Assembly (NCBI RefSeq): GCF_001083785.1
Contig: NZ_LAVL01000024.1
Span: forward strand, 21,093-85,092
DNA length: 64,000 nucleotides
From: Nonomuraea sp. SBT364
Lineage (GTDB): Bacteria; Actinomycetota; Actinomycetes; Streptosporangiales; Streptosporangiaceae
Reading direction: 5' to 3'
Below, in pieces: positions 26,778 to 37,425 of this stretch. Numbering within the stretch: the first letter of the stretch is position 1; the number at the start of each line of letters is the position of its first letter. The position numbers were made by a program, and so were the translations under genes. The notes beneath the pieces are model-generated. The model did not search any database. It saw only the letters and a list, made by a program, of their open reading frames with translations, and was not told the DNA's origin.

Positions 26778-27326
26778 ATGAACCCCGACGACCCGCGCGC
26801 CCAGCGCACCCGGGCCAGGCTGCACGCCGCCCTCCTCGACCTGGCGGCCGAGCGCGAACTGGGCTCGATCACGATCTCCGAGGTCGCCAAGCGCGCCGAG
26901 GTCAACCGGGCCACCGTCTACCTGCACTACCCCGACGTCGACACGCTGGCCGCCGACGCGCTGGAGGACGCGGTCGCCGAGGTCGCCCGCGCCGCCGCGC
27001 TCTGCCCCCTCGACGCGCCCCGCGACCGCGCCCCCGAGCCGCTCACCGCCCTGTTCGCGCACGTCTCCGCAGGCGCCGCCCGCTACGCCTGGCTGCTCGG
27101 CAGCCCCCGCTGCACCGCCCGGCTCCGCGAACGCCTCACCGGCGAGCTGTCGGCCCGCTTCGCGGGGGGCGCGCGTCCGCCCGGCTTCGACGACGTGCCG
27201 CCCGACGTGCACGCCGCCTACCTGTCGGGCGCGCTGGTCGGCGTGATCGCCCACTGGGTGACCGGCCCGCGCACCACCCCGGCCGCCGAGCTGGCCCTGT
27301 CGTTCTGGCGCCTGTTCCGCCCCTGA
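26778..27326 (+). CDS. TetR/AcrR family regulator
   Basis: 182 residues. The N-terminal TetR helix-turn-helix is clear: RARLHAALLDLAAERELGSI, TISEVAKRAEVNRATVYLHY, then DVDTLAADALE. The remainder is the helical ligand domain with no recognisable subfamily. It is probably autoregulated and controls the divergent DsbA-TPR gene through the inverted repeat between them. Ligand unknown. Confidence 0.9.
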   Translation: MNPDDPRAQRTRARLHAALLDLAAERELGSITISEVAKRAEVNRATVYLHYPDVDTLAADALEDAVAEVARAAALCPLDAPRDRAPEPLTALFAHVSAGAARYAWLLGSPRCTARLRERLTGELSARFAGGARPPGFDDVPPDVHAAYLSGALVGVIAHWVTGPRTTPAAELALSFWRLFRP

Positions 27327-27469
27327 CCTCCGTCCGCCCCGGAGAGAAGTCCTTCGGATCGGGCAGCAGGACGACATGGGCGGGCCCGGCGATCTGTTCG
27401 TTGACTCGTCCGCCCGGTGATCGCACCATTCAATACCGAACCTGTTGTTCCGTCACGAGAAAGGTCGCC

Positions 27470-28117
27470 ATGGGATTGGGCAGGCTCCTGCACGACCACG
27501 CCGAGCACGCCGACGCGGGCGGCACCATCGACCACCCGCGCGCCTACGAGATCGTCGCCACACTCGGCTACCCCGGTGGCCGCCGCGCCGCCTTCACCCG
27601 CATCGCCACCCAGGTCAAGCCCCGGCCCGGCGACCGGATCCTCGACGTCGGATGCGGCACCGGCTATCTCAGCCGCATCCTGTCACCCGTCGCCGGCCCC
27701 ACCGGCCGGATCACCGGCGTGGACCCCTCCCCTGCGATGATCGACTACGCCCGCGACCGGGCCCCGGCCAACTGTGAGTACGTCGTCGCCGAGGGACAGG
27801 ACCTGCCCTTCCCCGACGGCTCCTTCGACGCGGTCGTCTCCACGCTGGCCGTCCACCACATCCCGTCCGAGGCCCGGCCGGCGGCGTTGCGCGAGATGTC
27901 CCGCGTGCTGCGCCCCGGCGGCCGGCTGCTCGTCGCCGAGTTCAGGCCGCCGGAGAACCCGCTGCTCAAGCGCCTCATGGGCTTGCTGTCCGGCCCCGCC
28001 ATGGCGCACACCCCGCAGGAACTGCTGGGCACCCTGATCCCGGACGCGGGCTTCCGGGTGGAGTCGGAAGGACCTTTGCCGTCGCTGCTGTATTACGTCC
28101 GCGCCGTGCGACCCTGA
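27470..28117 (+). CDS. Class I SAM-dependent methyltransferase (UbiE type)
   Basis: 215 residues. Motif I RILDVGCGTGYLSRIL, motif II acidic ITGVDPSPAMIDYAR, motif III VVSTLAVHHI and LRPGGRLLVAEF give a typical Methyltransf_11/UbiE small-molecule methyltransferase. Residues 1-40 carry a short helical lid. ATG 27470 is preceded by AAAGG. It lies 143 bases upstream of the micro-peptide/PIMT pair on the same strand and might be part of that unit, but the gap contains dyad repeats and room for a promoter. Substrate unknown. Confidence 0.85.
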   Translation: MGLGRLLHDHAEHADAGGTIDHPRAYEIVATLGYPGGRRAAFTRIATQVKPRPGDRILDVGCGTGYLSRILSPVAGPTGRITGVDPSPAMIDYARDRAPANCEYVVAEGQDLPFPDGSFDAVVSTLAVHHIPSEARPAALREMSRVLRPGGRLLVAEFRPPENPLLKRLMGLLSGPAMAHTPQELLGTLIPDAGFRVESEGPLPSLLYYVRAVRP

Positions 28118-28129
28118 CTTTCCCCGCGG

Positions 28130-28166
28130 GGTGAGGATTTTCCACCGAGGCGCACGGTCCTCCACC
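28130..28166. repeat. Two dyad-repeat copies upstream of the micro-peptide gene
   Basis: GGTGAGGATTTTCCACC at 28130-28146 is, read on the minus strand, almost the same as the element at 29525-29542. A second, weaker copy with the same right half (GGTCCTCCACC) ends at 28166, exactly 20 bases further on. Confidence 0.45.
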
Positions 28167-28260
28167 CGGCCGCTTGGGCGATCTCAGGTGAATCCATTGC
28201 CGAGCCCTCTCCGCGTCCTTACGATCACGCCTCGTAAGCATCCGGACACAGGAGGTCCCC

Positions 28261-28329
28261 GTGGCCAAGCATGAAGACCCGAACAGCCCCGAACTCAAGC
28301 CGTTCGAGCCCGACCCCGGCAAGAAGTGA
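28261..28329 (+). CDS. 22-residue charged, proline-rich peptide (RiPP precursor candidate)
   Basis: A GTG start follows a near-perfect ribosome site (AGGAGGT, 4 bases away). The 22 codons encode a peptide beginning MAKHEDPNSP and ending EPDPGKK: five Pro, five acidic and four Lys residues, no Cys, no hydrophobic core. Its stop overlaps the GTG of the downstream methyltransferase (GTGA), so the two are coupled. A precursor-plus-isoaspartyl-methyltransferase pair is the arrangement of imiditides and related RiPPs. However, both Asp residues (6 and 18) are followed by Pro, which cannot form an aspartimide, so the target could be Asn8-Ser9 or a stable ester. A regulatory leader peptide is the main alternative. 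Confidence 0.55.
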   Translation: MAKHEDPNSPELKPFEPDPGKK

Positions 28330-29432
28330 CCGCCACGGCCGACGTCGCCTACCTGGACGACCTGGGCGACGTGCTGAGTTCCGTGCTGCGGGCGATCGAG
28401 GCGGTGCCGCGGCACCGGTTCGTGCCCGACGTGGCCCTGCTGGTCCCCGAATTCGAGGGCCCGCCCCGGGTGATCGACCGGGAGGCCGACCCGGACGCGT
28501 GGTGGCGGGCCGTCCACTCCCGGTTCGCCATCGTCACGCAGTTCGACGACGGACGCGGCGACATCCGGACGGCGAAGGGCGACTACACCTCGTCGTGCTC
28601 GGCGCCCGTCACGGTCGCGCACCTGCTGAACCTGCTGGACACCGCTCCCGGCAACCGGGTGCTGGAGGTCGGCACCGGCACCGGATGGACTGCGGCTCTG
28701 CTGTCACATCTGGTCGGCGCGTCGAACGTGACGAGCATCGAGATCGACCCGGCAGTGGCCGCGCGCGCCGCCGAACGGCTGGGCGACGGCCCGCACCTGA
28801 TCGTCGGCGACGGGGCGGACGGCTGCCCGGAGCGAGCCCCGTACGATCGCGTCCACGTCACCTGCGGGATCCAGAAAGTTCCTTACACGTGGATCGAGCA
28901 GACGCGGCCGGGCGGGCTGATCGTCGCGCCCTACTGCCCCGGCTTCGGCTCGGGACACGCGCTGCGCCTGACGGTCATGCCGGACGGCACGGCGGTCGGC
29001 CGCTTCTCGGGCGGCGCGCTGTACATGATGATGCGCTCCCAGCGCCCCGCCGACCCCGGACCCGTGCGGCCCGAGGACGCGCTTGAGTTCCGGACCGCGG
29101 TCGATCCGCGCACGTTGGCCTATGCCCCCCTCGGGGCGGATCTGGCCATCGCCGCGCTCACCGGACTGCGCACCAGCGTCTACCAGGAGGACGACTTCTA
29201 CCGGATGTGGGTGATCGGCGGGCCGGACGAGTGGGCGGCCGCGAGCTGGCAGCCGGATCGGGACGACTTCGAAGTCTACCGGTTCGGCGACCGGGATGTC
29301 TGGGCGGAGGCGGTCAACGCCTATTTCACCTGGGTGAGCTGGGGAGAGCCCGGCCACGACCGGTTCGGCATGACGGTCACCCCCGAGGAGCAGCGGGTGT
29401 GGCTGGACGAATCGACGAGGGTGCTCGGCTGA
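28326..29432 (+). CDS. PIMT-like O-methyltransferase with RiPP-type C-terminal extension
   Basis: 368 residues, much longer than housekeeping protein-L-isoaspartate methyltransferases (about 220). The core matches PIMT: VPRHRFVPDVA, SSCSAPVTVAHLLNLLD (a variant of the usual ISAPHM site), motif I RVLEVGTGTGWTAALLSHL, and VTCGIQKVPYTWIEQ. The C-terminal 140 residues end VWAEAVNAYFTWVSWGEPGH, RFGMTVTPEEQRVWLDE, a tail I associate with PIMTs of lanthipeptide, graspetide, lasso and imiditide clusters. The GTG start lacks a good ribosome site and overlaps the peptide stop. Expected chemistry: methylation of an Asp or isoAsp carboxylate. Confidence 0.78.
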   Translation: MTATADVAYLDDLGDVLSSVLRAIEAVPRHRFVPDVALLVPEFEGPPRVIDREADPDAWWRAVHSRFAIVTQFDDGRGDIRTAKGDYTSSCSAPVTVAHLLNLLDTAPGNRVLEVGTGTGWTAALLSHLVGASNVTSIEIDPAVAARAAERLGDGPHLIVGDGADGCPERAPYDRVHVTCGIQKVPYTWIEQTRPGGLIVAPYCPGFGSGHALRLTVMPDGTAVGRFSGGALYMMMRSQRPADPGPVRPEDALEFRTAVDPRTLAYAPLGADLAIAALTGLRTSVYQEDDFYRMWVIGGPDEWAAASWQPDRDDFEVYRFGDRDVWAEAVNAYFTWVSWGEPGHDRFGMTVTPEEQRVWLDESTRVLG

Positions 29433-29524
29433 ACGCGCCGGGGCGGCCCTCGCCTGCTCCCACCAGGCAGGGACCGCCCCGAGTGCAAGCTTCGCGATCA
29501 TGCACGACCGGCGCGGCCACACCG

Positions 29525-29581
29525 GGTGGAGAATCCTCCACCTTGTGGAAGATTCTTCCCACACGGTGGAGGTTTTCCCAC
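29525..29581. repeat. Three tandem dyads with 20-bp period
   Basis: GGTGGAGAATCCTCCACC (29525-29542), GTGGAAGATTCTTCCCAC (29545-29562) and GGTGGAGGTTTTCCCAC (29565-29581) start exactly 20 bases apart; each is a near-palindrome. They lie between the convergent ends of the PIMT gene and guaB3. They may act as stacked hairpins (terminator) or as a phased protein-binding array. Related copies lie on the other side of the peptide/PIMT pair. Confidence 0.65.
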
Positions 29582-29589
29582 TCTCAGGC

Positions 29590-30711
29590 TCAGCGCTGGA
29601 TGGGCGCGACGACGACCTCGACGCGCTGGAACTCCTTGATGTCGGAGTAACCGGTGGACGCCATCGTCCGCTTGAGCGCGCCCATCAGGTTCATCGAGCC
29701 GTCGGCGACGCTGGACGGGCCGTGCAGAATCTGCTCCAGCGTGCCCACCGTGCCGAACTCGACCCGGCGGCCGCGCGGCAGGTCGGGGTGGTGCGCCTCG
29801 GAGCCCCAGTGGAAGCCGTGGCCGGGCGCCTCGGCGGCGCGGGCCAGCGGGGAGCCCACCATGACGGCGTCGGCGCCGCAGGCGATGGCCTTGGCGATGT
29901 CGCCGGAGGTGCCCATGCCGCCGTCGGCGATCACGTGCACGTAGCGGCCGCCGGACTCGTCCATGTAGTCGCGGCGGGCGGCGGCCACGTCGGAGATGGC
30001 GGTGGCCATCGGCACGGCGACGCCGAGCACGTTGCGGGTGGTGTGGGAGGCGCCGCCGCCGAAGCCGACCAGCACGCCGGCCGCGCCGGTGCGCATCAGG
30101 TGCAGCGCCGCCGTGTAGGTGGCGCAGCCGCCCACGATCACCGGGACGTCGAGCTCGTAGATGAACTGCTTGAGGTTGAGCGGCTCGGCCCGCCCGGACA
30201 CGTGCTCGGCCGAGACGGTGGTGCCCCGGATGACGAACATGTCGACCCCGGCGTCGATGACCGCCTTGTGGTACTGCACGGTGCGCTGCGGCGACAGCCG
30301 GACGGCGGTGGTCACACCGGAGGCGCGGATCTCCTCGATGCGACGGCCGATCAGCTCTTCCTTGATCGGCGCCGTGTAGATCTCCTGGAGTCTGCGGGTG
30401 GCCGCCTCGGCGTCGAGGGAGGCGCACTCCTCCAGCAGCGGGGACGGGTCCTCGTAGCGGGTCCACAGCCCTTCGAGGTCGAGCGGCGCGAGCCCGCCGA
30501 GCCGGCCGATCTCGATCGCGGTGGCGGGTGAGACGACGCTGTCCATGGGCGCGACGACGACGGGCAGTTCGAACCGGTACGCGTCGATCTGCCAGGCGAT
30601 CGAGACCTCTTCCGGGTCGCGGGTGCGCCGCGACGGGACGAGGCCGATCTCGTCGAGCGAGTAAGCCCGGCGGCCTGCCTTGCCCCGGCCGATCTCCACC
30701 TGCTGAGTCAT
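29590..30711 (-). CDS. guaB3: GuaB3-type IMP dehydrogenase-related protein
   Basis: 373 residues, IMPDH/GMP reductase barrel without CBS domains. Where IMPDH has the catalytic Cys loop (GSICTTR), this protein has GGGASHTTRNVLG, lacking cysteine as known for actinobacterial GuaB3; LPVVVAPMDSVVSP and HVIADGGMGTSGDIAKAIACGADAVMVG are retained. Not a functional IMP dehydrogenase by sequence; a GMP reductase or regulatory role is possible. It lies 6 bases downstream of guaB, the same guaB-guaB3 order as in mycobacteria and streptomycetes. Confidence 0.92.
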   Translation of the reverse strand: MTQQVEIGRGKAGRRAYSLDEIGLVPSRRTRDPEEVSIAWQIDAYRFELPVVVAPMDSVVSPATAIEIGRLGGLAPLDLEGLWTRYEDPSPLLEECASLDAEAATRRLQEIYTAPIKEELIGRRIEEIRASGVTTAVRLSPQRTVQYHKAVIDAGVDMFVIRGTTVSAEHVSGRAEPLNLKQFIYELDVPVIVGGCATYTAALHLMRTGAAGVLVGFGGGASHTTRNVLGVAVPMATAISDVAAARRDYMDESGGRYVHVIADGGMGTSGDIAKAIACGADAVMVGSPLARAAEAPGHGFHWGSEAHHPDLPRGRRVEFGTVGTLEQILHGPSSVADGSMNLMGALKRTMASTGYSDIKEFQRVEVVVAPIQR

Positions 30712-30717
30712 GCGGTT

Positions 30718-32620
<1,903 letters not shown>

Positions 32621-33631
32621 ATGCGCAACGAGCACCAAACCATGCCAGACCCGCTCGAAACGCTGGGCCTCGATCCCACCCAAACGGCCCTCTACACCGC
32701 GGTGCTGCGCCTGCACCGCGCCACCCGCACCGAGCTCGCCGAGGCCACCGACGGACCCGTCGACCAGGTCAGCAGCCAGCTCGCCGACCTGGTCAGGCTC
32801 GGCGTGGTGGACGAGCAGTCCGGCGAGTACCTGGCCAGGCACCCGGCGGCGGCGCTCGGCCGGCTGGTGGCCGAGCGGCTGGACCGGCTCGCCGAGGAGA
32901 GCCGCAGGATCGACTCGGCGCTCGGCTCCATCCGCGGCCTGATCCGCGACTACGACGCCGGTCGCGACCACCGCAGCGGCCCGTTCCCCGTCGAGTCCGC
33001 CAGCGGGGCGGACGTGCTCTACGAGAGCGTCATGGGCATGGCCGTCCAGTCCCCGCCGATGACGCTGCTGACCGCCATCCCGGACGAGCGGACGATGACC
33101 GACTTCGCCAGCAAGTTCGCCGAGCCGTGGACCGACGCCCAGCGCCGGGGGCTGCTCGTGGTGCGCGCGGTGCTGCCCGTCGCCACCCTCCCGCTTCCCG
33201 GGGTACGCGACCAGCTCACCCGGCTGGTCGAGACCGGCGGCCAGGTGCGCACGCTGGACCGGGTGCCGAGCTGGTTCATGACCGCCGGCTCCGACATGGC
33301 GGGGCTGCCCGCGACCTGGGGCGGCAACCTGCCCGACCACGCCTACAACTTCTACCTGATGCGGACCCCCATCGTGACGGGCCTGCTCCGCTCGCTGTTC
33401 GAGGAGTGGTGGGGCCGGGCCGTACCGCTGCCCTGGCAGCACGGCGTCAGCGGCATGGCCCAGGTCCTGCGGCTGGCCGCGCAGGGCCTGTGCGACGACT
33501 CCATCGCCCGTCAGCTCGGCCTGTCGGTGCGCACCGTACGGGCGCGGTTCGCCGACGCGATGACCGAGCTCGGCGCCCAGTCGCGCTTCCACGCGGGCGT
33601 GGAGGCCGCACGGCGCGGCTGGCTCAGCTAA
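32621..33631 (+). CDS. TrmB-like/LuxR C-terminal HTH transcriptional regulator
   Basis: 336 residues. The N-terminal part (DPLETLGLDPTQTALYTAVLRL) is a TrmB-like winged helix as in actinobacterial one-component regulators; the middle is a PLD-like sensor region (ASGADVLYESVMGM, WFMTAGSDMAGLPATWG); the C-terminus is a LuxR helix-turn-helix (LRLAAQGLCDDSIARQLGLS, VRTVRARFADAM). ATG 32621 has GGAG 8 bases upstream; ATG 32642 is an alternative. It is divergent from guaB; there is no evidence which gene it controls. Confidence 0.82.
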   Translation: MRNEHQTMPDPLETLGLDPTQTALYTAVLRLHRATRTELAEATDGPVDQVSSQLADLVRLGVVDEQSGEYLARHPAAALGRLVAERLDRLAEESRRIDSALGSIRGLIRDYDAGRDHRSGPFPVESASGADVLYESVMGMAVQSPPMTLLTAIPDERTMTDFASKFAEPWTDAQRRGLLVVRAVLPVATLPLPGVRDQLTRLVETGGQVRTLDRVPSWFMTAGSDMAGLPATWGGNLPDHAYNFYLMRTPIVTGLLRSLFEEWWGRAVPLPWQHGVSGMAQVLRLAAQGLCDDSIARQLGLSVRTVRARFADAMTELGAQSRFHAGVEAARRGWLS

Positions 33632-33658
33632 TGCCCACCGCTCGCGCCGCATCGGTCA

Positions 33659-33670
33659 TATGGTGGGAAG
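33659..33670 (+). promoter_or_regulatory. Leaderless -10 box of the DUF5319 gene
   Basis: TATGGT (33659-33664) ends 6 bases before the GTG at 33671, placing transcription start at the start codon. Confidence 0.55.
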
Positions 33671-34048
33671 GTGCTGGAAGACGTCCCCCGCGACCCGTTC
33701 GCGGACGACCCCAACGACCCTTCCGCTGCGATGGGCGAGCTCGGTGACGCCGAGCCGCTGACCGCCGCCGAGCGCGACGAGGCCATCACCGACCTGGCCG
33801 ACGTCGAGGTCTTCCGCTCCCTGCTGGAGCAGCAGGGGGTGCTGGGCCTGGTGCTCGACTGCCCGGAGTGCGGCGAGCAGCACTTCTTCGACTGGGACCT
33901 GCTGCGCGGCAACCTGCGCCAGATGATCGAGCTGGGCCAGCCCCAGATGCACGAGCCGGCCTTCCAGCCGGATCCGGCCGACTACGTCACCTGGGAGTAT
34001 GCGCGAGGCTACGTCGACGGCGTCATCGACACCGAGGAACGGCGCTGA
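33671..34048 (+). CDS. DUF5319 family protein
   Basis: 125 residues, acidic, found next to guaB and the sigD-type sigma factor across actinobacteria (the Rv3412 position in mycobacteria). The centre has LVLDCPECGEQHFFDWDLL, a CxxC-x3-H cluster that may bind zinc, and the C-terminus [20 protein letters not shown] is characteristic. Function unknown. GTG start, probably leaderless. Its last 40 bases overlap, on the opposite strand, the 3' end of the small anti-sigma-like ORF. Confidence 0.88.
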   Translation: MLEDVPRDPFADDPNDPSAAMGELGDAEPLTAAERDEAITDLADVEVFRSLLEQQGVLGLVLDCPECGEQHFFDWDLLRGNLRQMIELGQPQMHEPAFQPDPADYVTWEYARGYVDGVIDTEERR

Positions 34049-34164
34049 TCGAGCACGTCGCCGACCAGGGCCGCGAGCACCCGGGCGGCCGGATCGCCGC
34101 TGTCGGGCAGCTCTCCGGCCGCGAGCGCGTCGAGCAGCGCGTCGCTCTCTTCCTCAGGGGTCAA
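34009..34164 (-). CDS. 51-residue stub of an RsdA-like anti-sigma factor
   Basis: Starts at TTG 34164 with GGAG 5 bases upstream; that TTG overlaps the stop of the sigma gene (TTGA). The product, [20 protein letters not shown] followed by [20 protein letters not shown], has the pattern of the short cytosolic sigma-binding helix region of RsdA, the anti-sigma-D factor (LLDALA...DP...LAALLGxWxxDL). Full RsdA also has a membrane helix and an external domain; here the frame ends after 51 codons inside the antisense of the DUF5319 gene. GC-rich third positions support coding. Either a minimal soluble anti-sigma factor or a truncated remnant. Confidence 0.6.
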   Translation of the reverse strand: MTPEEESDALLDALAAGELPDSGDPAARVLAALVGDVLDQRRSSVSMTPST

Positions 34165-34826
34165 GCCGACTCCAGCTCGGCCATCTGCCTCAACCTGGCC
34201 AGCGCCCGGTGCTGGGCGACGCGTACGGCACCTGGTGACATGCCGAGTACATTACCGGTCTCCTCGGCCGACAGCCCCGACACCACCCGCAACAGCAGCA
34301 ACTCGCGCTGATTCGGCGGCAGCCGGGCGAGCAGCCTGCGGGCGTGCTCGACCTCGATGTAGCGGACGACGGTCTCCTCCGGCCCCGGCCCGTCGTCGGG
34401 CCCGTCGGGGAGATCCTGCGTCGGCACGGCCGAGCGCACGGAACTCCGCAGCGCGTCGGCCACCTTGTGCGAGGCGATCCCGAAGACGAACGACGCGAAC
34501 GGCCGTCCCATGTCGCGGTATCGCGGCAGCGCGGACAGGACCGCGATGCACACCTCCTGGGCCACGTCATCGGCAATGTGATATTGCCCAGAAACCCTGC
34601 CCAGCCTGGCGCGGCAATAGCGCACCACCATCGGACGCAACTCGCCGAGCAAGGATTCGATCGCACTGCGATCTCCCTGCACGGCGAGGCTCGTCAGTTC
34701 TCTTAGGTCGGAGTCATCCGTCCGTGCCGGAAGTCTCGACGCGAGCCTTACCCCAATTTTGGCGTCGGCGACGCTTCCCTCGCTCACGTTAGGCATGATG
34801 CCCGGCCTGATCCGGCCTGTCGTCAT
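34161..34826 (-). CDS. ECF sigma factor of the SigD/ShbA type
   Basis: 221 residues. Region 2 ([60 protein letters not shown]) and region 4 ([40 protein letters not shown]) are complete. Position between groEL and DUF5319/guaB is that of mycobacterial sigD and streptomycete shbA. ShbA directs transcription of the principal sigma gene; whether this one does is inference. ATG 34826 lacks a clear ribosome site; ATG 34796 is possible. Coupled to the anti-sigma stub downstream. Confidence 0.9.
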   Translation of the reverse strand: MTTGRIRPGIMPNVSEGSVADAKIGVRLASRLPARTDDSDLRELTSLAVQGDRSAIESLLGELRPMVVRYCRARLGRVSGQYHIADDVAQEVCIAVLSALPRYRDMGRPFASFVFGIASHKVADALRSSVRSAVPTQDLPDGPDDGPGPEETVVRYIEVEHARRLLARLPPNQRELLLLRVVSGLSAEETGNVLGMSPGAVRVAQHRALARLRQMAELESA

Positions 34827-35036
34827 GGCGAACGGCTACGGATTGGTCACATTGACGCGACGATAACCGTTAGTAATCGAGTGACAACACTAAGGCTTAA
34901 TACCTGGCAGATTATTTCACCCATAAGCCAAATGGCACGACATTCGTCAGACTGCGGACGCTTAACCCCCACTTCGGGTTTACTGCGATAAACGATATTT
35001 CGCAGAAAAATGTGACATAGCGCTACAAACACAAAA
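34827..35036. promoter_or_regulatory. AT-rich promoter region of the sigma gene
   Basis: About 210 bases, clearly richer in A+T than the surroundings, between the sigma gene and the groEL terminator. Minus-strand TTGTCA and TATTAA-type hexamers occur, but no single promoter stands out. A 61-codon open frame here (34847-35032) has no coding character. Confidence 0.5.
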
Positions 35037-35065
35037 CGGCCCGCACCGGAAGCCGGTGCGGGCCG
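35037..35065 (-). terminator. groEL intrinsic terminator
   Basis: CGGCCCGCACCGG (35037-35049) and CCGGTGCGGGCCG (35053-35065) form a perfect 13-bp stem with a 3-base loop; on the minus strand it is followed by GTTTTGTGTTTG. One of the few T-tailed terminators in the window. Confidence 0.88.
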
Positions 35066-35081
35066 TCGTGCGGCGGAAACC

Positions 35082-36719
<1,638 letters not shown>

Positions 36720-36774
36720 CTAGCGTCGAAGGCCCCGGCCGCCTTTGGAGCGCCCGGGGCCCGACACGACCGGC

Positions 36775-37086
36775 TTACTTCTCGATGATCGCGAGAACGT
36801 CGCGGGCGGAGAGCACGAGGTACTCCTCGCCGCCGTACTTGACCTCGGTGCCGCCGTACTTGCTGTAGAGGACGATGTCGCCCTCGGAGACGTCGAGCGG
36901 AATCCGCTTGTCGCCGTCCTCGTCCCAGTTGCCGGGACCCACCGCGAGGACCTTGCCCTCCTGCGGCTTCTCCTTGGCGGTGTCAGGGATGACCAGGCCG
37001 GAAGCGGTGGTCTGCTCTGCCTCAAGCGGCTGAACCACGATTCGGTCGCCGAGCGGCTTAACGGGAACCTTGGTGGCGGTCGTCAC
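36775..37086 (-). CDS. groES: Co-chaperonin GroES
   Basis: 103 residues. [20 protein letters not shown], the mobile loop [17 protein letters not shown], and [20 protein letters not shown] are all standard. It caps GroEL. The start is GTG 37086. The CIRCE operator and a -10/-35 pair lie 90-150 bases upstream. Confidence 0.97.
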   Translation of the reverse strand: MTTATKVPVKPLGDRIVVQPLEAEQTTASGLVIPDTAKEKPQEGKVLAVGPGNWDEDGDKRIPLDVSEGDIVLYSKYGGTEVKYGGEEYLVLSARDVLAIIEK

Positions 37087-37175
37087 GATCGGACCTCCCC
37101 TTCAGATTTGAATGATCAGAAGAGGCGACCAGCGGGGCCTGCCGTCGCGGGTGCCAGACCTGCCTCGTCGCACAG

Positions 37176-37202
37176 TTGGCACTCTCAAGGGGAGAGTGCC
37201 AA
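37176..37202. promoter_or_regulatory. CIRCE operator (HrcA site) of groES-groEL
   Basis: TTGGCACTC (37176-37184), 9 bases, GAGTGCCAA (37194-37202): an exact match to the CIRCE consensus bound by the heat-shock repressor HrcA. It starts at the predicted transcription start of groES. Confidence 0.95.
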
Positions 37203-37207
37203 CAGGA

Positions 37208-37236
37208 AACATATGCAAGAGGGGCTTGACAGTCAA
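37208..37236 (-). promoter_or_regulatory. groE promoter
   Basis: On the minus strand TTGACT (37236-37231), a 17-base spacer, and TATGTT (37213-37208). The predicted start falls at the edge of the CIRCE element. Confidence 0.8.
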
Positions 37237-37397
37237 CACGAACGCGTCCGCTCTGGGCGATCAGGGGGACGAGCCTTCCGCCAGGTCGGCCAGGATCCCG
37301 GTCCGGGCGGGGTTCCGGCCCGGGGCCGCCCTGGCGCGCGACGCGCCGACACGCCGGCGATCGCGAGGGCCCGGCGCGACACCGGTCTCCGGCCTCC

Positions 37398-37423
37398 CGT
37401 ACGACGTGCACTACCGTCGTACG
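37398..37423. promoter_or_regulatory. Inverted repeat at start of THUMP-like methyltransferase
   Basis: CGTACGAC (37398-37405) and GTCGTACG (37416-37423) form a perfect 8-bp inverted repeat with 10 bases between, ending 2 bases before the GTG start. A TACCGT -10-like box (37412-37417) lies between the arms, so a bound dimer would block a leaderless promoter. Confidence 0.45.
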
Positions 37424-37425
37424 TC

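Noticed and set aside
28261..28329. Lanthipeptide or lasso precursor
   Set aside because: No Cys, Ser/Thr almost absent, and no cyclase, LanM/LanB or lasso B/C genes nearby; only the PIMT-type enzyme is present.
28261..29432. A standard imiditide cluster
   Set aside because: Not claimed outright: both Asp residues precede Pro, which prevents the defining aspartimide, so only the architecture is similar.
29590..30711. GuaB3 lacking catalytic Cys as an anomaly
   Set aside because: Loss of the cysteine is normal for actinobacterial GuaB3.
34847..35032. 61-codon minus-strand ORF between the sigma gene and groEL
   Set aside because: AT-rich promoter-like DNA, codon third positions not GC-biased, no ribosome site.
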